This document shows, in pieces, positions 57,646 to 64,000 of a stretch of 64,000 bases of DNA. The notes under the pieces were generated by a model. That model searched no databases, was not told where the DNA came from, and saw only the letters and a list, made by a program, of their open reading frames with translations. The stretch is taken from positions 124,001 through 188,000 of the forward strand of contig CAKRYI010000002.1 of the NCBI GenBank assembly GCA_934426825.1, written 5' to 3'. Made by a program: the position numbers and the translations under genes. Position 1 is the stretch's first letter. Each line of letters opens with the position of its first letter. Source of the stretch: an uncultured Acetatifactor sp. Its GTDB lineage: Bacteria; Bacillota; Clostridia; Lachnospirales; Lachnospiraceae.

Positions 57646-59118
57646 TTAATTGCTCTTTCCTTTTAAAATTGGTTCACTGGTCAAATCCACTCCCAACTTC
57701 TTAAAGGTCTTGCTGTCCACTTCGGAGAGCATTACGGAAGTGTGAACCTGACAGCCTCTAAGACCGGGTATTTGTTCCAGTGCCTTTCTCGCATTTTTAT
57801 CCTCCACAGCCGACATGGACAGGGCAATCAGCACTTCATCCGTATGAAGGCGGGGATTCTTTCCGCCGAGATAACGGGTTTTCAATTCCTGAATCGGCTG
57901 GATTGCCTGCGGAGAAATTAAATTTACATCATGGTCAACCCCTGCCAGATATTTTAAGGCATTCAGCAAAAGAGCTGCGGATGCCCCCAGCAAATCAGAG
58001 GTTTTGGAGGTGACAATGGTACCGTCCGGCAGTTCAATGGCAGCCGCCGGAACACCAAGTTCCTCGGCACGCTTTTTCGCCGCAACCGTAACCTTTCTGT
58101 CATCCGTTGAAATTTTTGCCTGCTTCATCAGAAGCTCTATCTTATAGACTTCGTTCTCCTTGGCTTTGCCACGAACCAGTCCGTTCAACGCAGTATAATA
58201 TCTGCGGATGATTTCCATGTGGGACGCCTCACGGCACACCTCATCATCCACAATGCAGTTACCTGCCATGTTTACACCCATGTCGGTGGGGGATTTGTAA
58301 GGGTTCTCCCCGTAAATTCCTTCAAAAATAGCATTGAGTACCGGGAAAATTTCAATATCGCGGTTGTAATTTACCGTGGTCTCCCCATATGCCTCTAAAT
58401 GGAAAGGGTCAATCATGTTGACGTCATTCAAATCTGCCGTAGCTGCCTCGTATGCTAAATTCACCGGATGCTTCAACGGAAGATTCCAAACAGGGAAAGT
58501 CTCATATTTTGCATATCCTGCCTTAATGCCCCTCTTATTGTCATGGTAAAGCTGGGACAGGCAGACTGCCATTTTGCCGCTTCCCGGTCCGGGTGCGGTC
58601 ACAACCACCAGCGGTCTGGTTGTTTCAATATATTCATTTCTGCCAAATCCGTCGTCGCTGACAATCAGCTGGATATTGGACGGATAACCCTCTATCGCAT
58701 AGTGAAGGTAAACTTTTACATTTTTCTTTTCCAGCTTTTCCTTAAAAGCTGCCGCACGCATCTGTCCCGCATAATGTGTCAGCACCACGCTGCCCACATA
58801 TAAACCGCGGCTTTCAAATTCCCGCATCAGACGCTGTACATCCTCGTCGTAAGTAATGCCGAGGTCGCCTCTTATTTTATTCTTTTCAATATCGGCAGAG
58901 TTTATTACAATGACGATCTCCGCTCTGTCCGAGAGCTTCATCAGCATACGCAGCTTGCTGTCCGGCTCAAATCCGGGCAATACTCTGGAAGCGTGAAAAT
59001 CATCAAATAATTTACCGCCAAACTCCAGATACAGCTTGTCCCCAAACTTGTTAATCCGTTCTTGGATATGCTCTGACTGCATTTTCAGATATTTCTCGTT
59101 GTCAAACCCCACTCTCAT
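57646..59118 (-). CDS. DUF1846 domain protein
   Basis: A 490-residue protein matching the DUF1846 family along its whole length, with N-terminal MRVGFDNEKYLKMQSEHI, KLYLEFGGKLFDDFHASRV and PGPGSGKMAVCLSQLYHD near 175-192, a P-loop-like Gly-rich turn. Family structures are known but biochemical function is not. Fourteen open codons lie upstream of the start I use; the family N-terminus and an AAGGA eleven bases before favour this ATG. Translationally coupled to ftsH. Confidence 0.88.
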   Translation of the reverse strand: MRVGFDNEKYLKMQSEHIQERINKFGDKLYLEFGGKLFDDFHASRVLPGFEPDSKLRMLMKLSDRAEIVIVINSADIEKNKIRGDLGITYDEDVQRLMREFESRGLYVGSVVLTHYAGQMRAAAFKEKLEKKNVKVYLHYAIEGYPSNIQLIVSDDGFGRNEYIETTRPLVVVTAPGPGSGKMAVCLSQLYHDNKRGIKAGYAKYETFPVWNLPLKHPVNLAYEAATADLNDVNMIDPFHLEAYGETTVNYNRDIEIFPVLNAIFEGIYGENPYKSPTDMGVNMAGNCIVDDEVCREASHMEIIRRYYTALNGLVRGKAKENEVYKIELLMKQAKISTDDRKVTVAAKKRAEELGVPAAAIELPDGTIVTSKTSDLLGASAALLLNALKYLAGVDHDVNLISPQAIQPIQELKTRYLGGKNPRLHTDEVLIALSMSAVEDKNARKALEQIPGLRGCQVHTSVMLSEVDSKTFKKLGVDLTSEPILKGKSN

Positions 59119-59232
59119 TTTTTCATCCATCCTTATTGTTTTCTCATGAATATGTTTCATTTTAGCACAACCAAATTAATTATTCCATAAAAAAGCAGTG
59201 AACAAATATCAAAATTTTATAAACCCGCGATA

Positions 59233-59320
59233 TTGACAATCGCTAAGACCAATGCTAAAATTCTTCTATCAAACAGGCAAGGGCGCCATGAGGGCTTACT
59301 CGTGGTGTCCCTTTTTTGGG
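59233..59320 (+). promoter_or_regulatory. Promoter and attenuator of pyrG
   Basis: The promoter is TTGACA (59233-59238), 17 bp, TAAAAT (59256-59261). About 10 bases after the expected start begins a hairpin GGGCGCCATGAG / CTCGTGGTGTCCC followed by TTTTTT (59279-59318), an intrinsic terminator about 50 bases before the pyrG ATG. Gram-positive pyrG genes are often controlled by CTP-dependent attenuation; the initial GGGC used for reiterative transcription in Bacillus is not at the expected start site here, so the mechanism may differ. Confidence 0.75.
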
Positions 59321-59368
59321 TTTCAGACCTATTTTAGCGCAGGCAAAAGCGCAGAAACGGAGATTGTT

Positions 59369-60982
59369 ATGGCTGTAAAATATGTATTTGTCACGGGTGG
59401 CGTGGTATCCGGACTTGGCAAGGGCATTACTGCTGCCTCCTTGGGCCGTCTGTTGAAGGCACGCGGTTATAAAGTAACCATGCAGAAATTTGATCCTTAT
59501 ATTAATATCGACCCCGGCACCATGAACCCCATTCAGCACGGCGAGGTGTTCGTCACCGAGGACGGAACGGAAACGGATTTGGACTTGGGACACTATGAGC
59601 GTTTTATTGACGAAAATCTGGATAAAAATTCCAATGTTACCACCGGAAAGGTATACTGGTCTGTCCTCCAGAAAGAGCGCCGCGGTGATTACGGCGGTGG
59701 CACCGTTCAGGTAATTCCTCATATTACCAATGAAATCAAGAGCCGGTTTTACCGTAATTTCACCGATTCCGATACCAGAATCGCCATTATCGAGGTGGGC
59801 GGCACCGTTGGTGACATTGAGAGCCAGCCTTTTCTGGAATCCATCCGCCAGTTCCAGCACGAAGTCGGACATGATAATGCTATTTTAATCCATGTGACGC
59901 TGATTCCTTACCTGAGCGCCTCTCAGGAGTTGAAAACCAAGCCGACACAGGCAAGCGTCAAAGATTTGCAGGGCATGGGAATCCAGCCCGACGTTATCGT
60001 ATGCCGCAGCGAACACCCCTTAGATCAGGGAATCAAAGATAAAATCGCACTGTTCTGTAATGTGCCCAACAACCGGGTTTTGCAGAATCTGGACGTGGAA
60101 TACCTCTACGAGGCGCCCCTCGCCATGGAAAAAGAGCATTTGGCACAGGTAGTCTGTGAATGTCTGCACTTAGACTGTCCGGAGCCTGACCTTACGGACT
60201 GGACAACCATGGTAAATGATTTGAAGCACCCCACCGATGAGGTGACCATTGCTCTGGTGGGCAAATACGTGGCGCTTCACGATGCTTATATCAGTGTGGT
60301 GGAGGCATTGAAACACGGCGGAATCACCAACCACGCTACGGTACACATCAAATGGATTGACTCCGAAACCGTCACTCCCGAAAAGGTGGAGGAACTCCTC
60401 GGCGACTGCAACGGAATTCTGGTTCCCGGCGGCTTCGGTTCCCGCGGTATTGACGGTAAAATATATGCCATCAACTATGCTCGTACACACAAAATACCAT
60501 TCCTCGGTCTGTGTCTGGGAATGCAGCTTACCATTGTAGAATTTGCCAGAAATGTACTTGGCTATAACGATGCACACAGCATTGAACTTGACCCCGGCAC
60601 AACACACCCTGTCATTGCCCTTATGCCCGACCAGAACGGTGTGGAGGACATCGGCGGCACCTTAAGACTGGGCGCATACCCCTGCGTACTGGACAAAAAC
60701 TCTAAGGCATACCAGTTATACGGTACGGAAAATATTTCCGAGAGACACCGCCACCGCTACGAGGTCAACAACGATTACCGCGCTGCACTGGTAGAAAAGG
60801 GACTTTGCCTCTCCGGAACTTCTCCGGACGGAAGAATTGTAGAGATGTGCGAGATTACGGAACATCCCTTCTATGTGGCAACGCAGGGACATCCCGAATT
60901 GAAATCCCGTCCCAACAGACCTCATCCGCTGTTTAAGGGATTTATCAAAGCCGCTCTGGATAATAAGCATGAAAATCAATAA
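59369..60982 (+). CDS. pyrG: CTP synthase
   Basis: A 537-residue CTP synthase. The N-terminal amidoligase domain starts [17 protein letters not shown] and the C-terminal class I glutamine amidotransferase has the catalytic cysteine in GLCLGMQL and His-Glu in GHPELKSRP. It converts UTP to CTP with glutamine as nitrogen donor. The start follows CGGAGATTGTT; 39 open codons upstream cover the attenuator and are not coding. Confidence 0.96.
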   Translation: MAVKYVFVTGGVVSGLGKGITAASLGRLLKARGYKVTMQKFDPYINIDPGTMNPIQHGEVFVTEDGTETDLDLGHYERFIDENLDKNSNVTTGKVYWSVLQKERRGDYGGGTVQVIPHITNEIKSRFYRNFTDSDTRIAIIEVGGTVGDIESQPFLESIRQFQHEVGHDNAILIHVTLIPYLSASQELKTKPTQASVKDLQGMGIQPDVIVCRSEHPLDQGIKDKIALFCNVPNNRVLQNLDVEYLYEAPLAMEKEHLAQVVCECLHLDCPEPDLTDWTTMVNDLKHPTDEVTIALVGKYVALHDAYISVVEALKHGGITNHATVHIKWIDSETVTPEKVEELLGDCNGILVPGGFGSRGIDGKIYAINYARTHKIPFLGLCLGMQLTIVEFARNVLGYNDAHSIELDPGTTHPVIALMPDQNGVEDIGGTLRLGAYPCVLDKNSKAYQLYGTENISERHRHRYEVNNDYRAALVEKGLCLSGTSPDGRIVEMCEITEHPFYVATQGHPELKSRPNRPHPLFKGFIKAALDNKHENQ

Positions 60983-61027
60983 ATAAGCACAAAAAGGGTG
61001 TGCGTTCCCTGCACGCCTTAAGCAACA

Positions 61028-61075
61028 AACCGGCTGAAACGGTCAGATTTTCCTCTGACGTTTTAAGCCGGTTTT
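61028..61075 (+). terminator. Terminator of pyrG
   Basis: Stem AAACCGGCTGAAACGGTCAG / CTGACGTTTTAAGCCGGTTTT. It lies between the convergent pyrG and thioredoxin genes. Confidence 0.85.
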
Positions 61076-61149
61076 CTTTCCTTATATCATTTTATATCCC
61101 ACTCTGTGGTTGTTCGGTCTCCCGTCTGTCTGCGGCGGTGCCTGCTTTT

Positions 61150-61470
61150 TTATTTCAGCGCTTCCTCCAGCTTGTCAAGCAGTTCGTCCTCTGACATGGC
61201 TCCCAAAAAACTTGCCGCCGGCTGTCCGTTTTTAAAAACGATAAAGCAGGGGATACTGACAACCCGGTATTTCTGAGCCAACTGCATATTCTCATCCACG
61301 TTGCATTTTCCCACTTTCACTTTGCCATCCATTTCCTCCGCAATGTTCTCCACCACGGGAGCCATCATTTTGCAGGGGCCGCACCAGTCCGCATAAAAAT
61401 CCACCAGTACGGGAATGTCGGATTTCAATACCTCTTCCTCGAAATTCGCTGTCGTAAATTTGTATTCCAT
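61150..61470 (-). CDS. trxA: Thioredoxin
   Basis: A 106-residue classical thioredoxin with active site WCGPCK (Cys30 and Cys33) and the cis-proline loop VVSIPCFIVFKNGQ; the residue before the proline is isoleucine and the one after is an extra cysteine. It reduces protein disulfides. The frame is open 22 codons upstream; I use ATGGAATACAAATT after AAAGGAGGC. It lies 50 bases downstream of trmB. Confidence 0.94.
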   Translation of the reverse strand: MEYKFTTANFEEEVLKSDIPVLVDFYADWCGPCKMMAPVVENIAEEMDGKVKVGKCNVDENMQLAQKYRVVSIPCFIVFKNGQPAASFLGAMSEDELLDKLEEALK

Positions 61471-61519
61471 TGCATTTGCCTCCTTTGCTGCAATCTGACC
61501 GTGTTCTCTGCAAAGAGCC

Positions 61520-62164
61520 TTACCGGTAAATAACATACTTGCAAATCGGATTCCCCATTCCGGAAAACTTTTCTTCGTACTCCGTCATGACGTTGCCCTG
61601 CATCAGCTTTTCGTCCCGATGTAAGTCATAGGTCACTACCTCTGCCTTCCACCCCGCAGGCTCTAACTCCTCCAGTGCAAAATCAAACAATGCCCTGTTG
61701 TCCGTCTTAAACTCCAGAAAGCCGTCCTTTTTTAAGATCACATTGTATCTTGCCAGAAACTGTCTCGAAGGCAGTCTCCGCTTTGCATGACGGTCCTTGG
61801 GCCACGGGTCGGAAAAGTTCAGATAAATCCTGTCCACCTCGCCGGGTGCAAAAACTTTATCAATATCCTCCGCATCCATACGGATAAATTTCAGGTTCGG
61901 CAGTTCCTCCTGCTCCATCTTCTGAATGGCACGAAGCAGCACGCTGGAATATTTTTCAATCCCCACATAGTTGACTTCCGAATGTTCCTTAGCCATAGTA
62001 TGGATGAATTTACCCTTTCCCATACCGATTTCTATCCGAATGGGGTTGTCATTTTGAAAAATGTCTTTCCATGTCCCCGGACATTGCTCCAGAATTTCCT
62101 CTGCCACTACATATGGACTCTCCGCAATTACCTCGCGGGAGCCGGTTATATTCCGTAATCTCAT
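61520..62164 (-). CDS. trmB: tRNA (guanosine(46)-N7)-methyltransferase
   Basis: A 214-residue SAM-dependent methyltransferase forming m7G46 in tRNA. The SAM motif RIEIGMGKGKFI near residue 43, NFSDPWPKDRHAKRRL near 118 and the C-terminal TEYEEKFSGMGNPI are signatures of TrmB. Start after AGGGAGGCTTGCA; nine open codons upstream are unsupported. Confidence 0.95.
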   Translation of the reverse strand: MRLRNITGSREVIAESPYVVAEEILEQCPGTWKDIFQNDNPIRIEIGMGKGKFIHTMAKEHSEVNYVGIEKYSSVLLRAIQKMEQEELPNLKFIRMDAEDIDKVFAPGEVDRIYLNFSDPWPKDRHAKRRLPSRQFLARYNVILKKDGFLEFKTDNRALFDFALEELEPAGWKAEVVTYDLHRDEKLMQGNVMTEYEEKFSGMGNPICKYVIYR

Positions 62165-62560
62165 TGCAAGCCTCCCTTGAAATGCTGTCAACTGTTCCTA
62201 CAGCATTCACTAACAATGTACTTTATCGGGGAAAACTTGTCAATCTCAAATCTGCCTGTCATGGCATTCCGTTTTCATCAAAGGTACAATCTCCAAAGGC
62301 AAGAACCGGATAGGAATCCCAGTCATAGGTTCCGGACTTACGTTAGCTTTGCTATGCCATAAATTCTCAATCTTTTCAATTTACAGAAACAAACTGCTTC
62401 AATTTCTGTTTTTAATTTTCCAATAATCACTCTGAATCTACAATTTTTCCTGATATTCTTTGTCATGGAGTTTTACCAGTTCATAATGTCCATCCTGATA
62501 TTTTAAGCCGCTCAGAATATCAGCAGGTATTCAATTAATATAACCTTCCTCTTTCAGGTT
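62165..62560 (-). pseudogene. Intergenic stretch with vestiges of coding sequence
   Basis: No intact gene. Two short minus-strand frames look like C-terminal ends of lost proteins: GTYDWDSYPVLAFGDCTFDE ending at a stop near 62262, and ADILSGLKYQDGHYELVKL ending at TAG near 62441. Neither has a start codon with a ribosome binding site. They may derive from relatives of the lipoprotein upstream, but this is a guess. Confidence 0.35.
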
Positions 62561-63724
62561 TTATTCATAACTGAGTGTTAATGTAATTGAGGTTATGTCA
62601 TACGGCATGAACGGTGGCGAATATCCGGTTTCTGATTGGTAAACATAAAGCTCCTCCCCGGATGGAGAAATCAGAACCGGACAGGAACCTCCTGATGTGC
62701 TGCCCGCATCCGTACATAATTCCATATGCAGGTAATCCCCCTCCATGCACCACACCCCTCTGAAAAGCAGGGTATATTCCTCATTATCCTCAAAACGGTG
62801 ATAAAGCCTTGCAAGGCCGGCAAAATCCGGGTCACAGTCTCCATAATGCAGCTCCAGCGTCCAGTCTTCACACACCCATGTCGTATCCGCCAGTCCCTCA
62901 TTTGTGGGCGGAAGCCACCAGTCATCTCCCGGTGGATCCGCAGTGTCATTTCCGGCACTCATAAGCTCATCTAAGCGGTTCAGATCCATGAGCTGTACCT
63001 GCTCATCATAGCCGGCCGGCAGAATCATTGAGCCATAATCACTGACCTGCGGATACCAGTGTGTCTGTGCTCCGTTTCCTGCAATTATATTAATCTCGAC
63101 ATCCGGCTCCTCACGAAATTCCTCAAAAACAGCATACAAAAGTATCGGTTCTGCATTCTCACTTCGATAAAGCACTTCATCCGTCTGTGGCTGGCTGCCA
63201 TCCGGTGTAGGAACCCAGATCACATGATTCACCGCCAGTGAGGTTTTTTCATCCCGCGGCACAACACAAAACAGATTGCCGTAACCGGCTCCCAAAATAC
63301 GATCTTCCGGGATTTCTGCCAGAAAGGGCAGCTCGACAAGCAGATCAGGATTATTGTTCTGTATCCAATCCGAAATCGTGGACTTATCATTTTCTTCACG
63401 ATATCCCAGATATGCGACAGCACCGGCCAGCTGCTCTTCCTCCTCCATCCGGTTTCGCAGCTCCCAAACCGTCCATCCGGTCTGATCTTCGCCTGTCAGT
63501 GTTTCGTCTGTCTCTATCTCCCCGGAAATTTCCTCTTCTGTCTCTGCGTTCTTTCCATCGTCCGTGTCCTCTTCTGTATCCGTTTCTTCCATCTGCTCTT
63601 CAGTGGGTGCCGACGGCAGGACACCTGTCTCCTGTTTCCTTCCCTTTCCACAGGCAGTCATTCCGGTCAGTATGGTCAAGAGCAAAGCCCACACCATATA
63701 ACGTCGAAATCCAATTTTATGCAT
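62561..63724 (-). CDS. Predicted lipoprotein of unknown function
   Basis: A 387-residue secreted lipoprotein. The signal peptide has basic RR at residues 7-8, a hydrophobic core and a lipobox ending MTAC with Cys25. An acidic Glu/Thr/Asp-rich linker (about 35-95) follows, then a globular domain with several Trp-rich segments (WYPQVSDYGSM, WVCEDWTLELHYGD) reminiscent of lipocalin-like beta repeats. I do not recognise a catalytic motif. The start is at ATGCATAAAATTGG with AAGGGAG upstream. The partial gene upstream (63786-64000) likely shares the transcript. Confidence 0.8.
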   Translation of the reverse strand: MHKIGFRRYMVWALLLTILTGMTACGKGRKQETGVLPSAPTEEQMEETDTEEDTDDGKNAETEEEISGEIETDETLTGEDQTGWTVWELRNRMEEEEQLAGAVAYLGYREENDKSTISDWIQNNNPDLLVELPFLAEIPEDRILGAGYGNLFCVVPRDEKTSLAVNHVIWVPTPDGSQPQTDEVLYRSENAEPILLYAVFEEFREEPDVEINIIAGNGAQTHWYPQVSDYGSMILPAGYDEQVQLMDLNRLDELMSAGNDTADPPGDDWWLPPTNEGLADTTWVCEDWTLELHYGDCDPDFAGLARLYHRFEDNEEYTLLFRGVWCMEGDYLHMELCTDAGSTSGGSCPVLISPSGEELYVYQSETGYSPPFMPYDITSITLTLSYE

Positions 63725-63785
63725 GTTATGTTTCTCTCCCTTCGTAAACATCCGGTACATGCTCTTCTTTTCGCGCACCGGATTG

Positions 63786-64000
63786 TCACTCTCCGTCTGC
63801 CTGCTCCAAAAGCCGACCGTTAAGCTCTTCAAAATATTCCCGGAGCTGATTCATCGTCCGTGCATCCGGCTGAACCGTCATCTGCTTACCATCCGAATAA
63901 TACAGCGTTGCATACCTTTTGGATTTGAAGGACGATCCTGCTGGAAATGTACTGAAATCCACCGACTGCAGCATCTCCCCGACCGGCTCCCAGTATTCCT
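63786..64000 (-). CDS. C-terminal end of an unidentified protein (right edge)
   Basis: Seventy codons are visible, in frame from the window edge to the stop at 63786: EYWEPVGEMLQSVDFSTFPA, then YATLYYSDGKQMTVQP and an amphipathic C-terminal helix NQLREYFEELNGRLL. The start lies outside the window. It may be the end of an anti-sigma or lipoprotein-like gene, but no family is recognisable from this piece. Confidence 0.55.
   Translation of the reverse strand, partial: EYWEPVGEMLQSVDFSTFPAGSSFKSKRYATLYYSDGKQMTVQPDARTMNQLREYFEELNGRLLEQADGE

Overview
The window reads as chromosomal DNA from a low-to-moderate GC Clostridia, most likely a Lachnospiraceae. Support comes from tandem type III glutamine synthetases, the IreB-RuvX-DUF1292 trio, the UvrC-HprK-ROK-MurB-RapZ-WhiA-HPr(Ser) string, hrcA-grpE-dnaK-dnaJ under a perfect CIRCE operator, a DUF6465 protein and a T-box leader. 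Nearly all genes lie on the minus strand. The plus-strand exceptions are an HPr-like protein, a T-box with a thrS remnant, a SprA-like protein, a cyclophilin, an AGCS symporter and pyrG.

Layout. 0-3 kb: CvfB, acyl-ACP thioesterase, CPBP protease, tRNA-Gln. 3.3-7.8 kb: two GlnN-type glutamine synthetases. 8-11 kb: tRNA wobble-uridine genes (TrhP-like U32, TrmR), a catalytic-domain-less MltG relative and a YlbF protein. 11-15.5 kb: RNase J, DUF1292, RuvX, IreB, MtaB. 15.5-20.3 kb: His-less HPr-like protein, ThiI, cysteine desulfurase, RsmE, PrmA. 20-30 kb: O-antigen-ligase-like membrane protein, heat-shock operon, DUF6465, and decayed DNA (two Rpn remnants and an orphan T-box/thrS fragment). 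30-41 kb: UppP, patatin, aminotransferase, GGDEF protein, ZIP, GlpK, MATE, SprA-like protein, Amt-PII fusion. 41-43.6 kb: acetyltransferase and a small AT-rich accessory patch. 43.8-48 kb: cyclophilin, AGCS symporter, aldolase, lipid kinase. 48-59 kb: carbon-control and cell-envelope string, then UvrC, FtsH, DUF1846. 59-64 kb: PyrG, thioredoxin, TrmB, a lipoprotein and a partial gene.

Themes. Nitrogen: two GSIII enzymes plus an ammonium channel fused to its own PII domain, two of the three transcripts carrying a terminator-like hairpin between promoter and ribosome binding site. tRNA modification: TrhP/TrmR, MtaB, ThiI with its desulfurase, TrmB. Carbon control: HprK with two HPr-like proteins that keep the HprK serine but lack the PTS histidine.

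The most unusual material is non-coding. One repeat family (four copies) is a structured 5' leader that ends exactly at the start codon of four unrelated genes and supplies their ribosome binding site. A second family (three copies) is a 100-146 bp branched palindrome whose arms change between copies but stay complementary, the pattern expected of a selected structure. Both were found by eye; no database search was possible.
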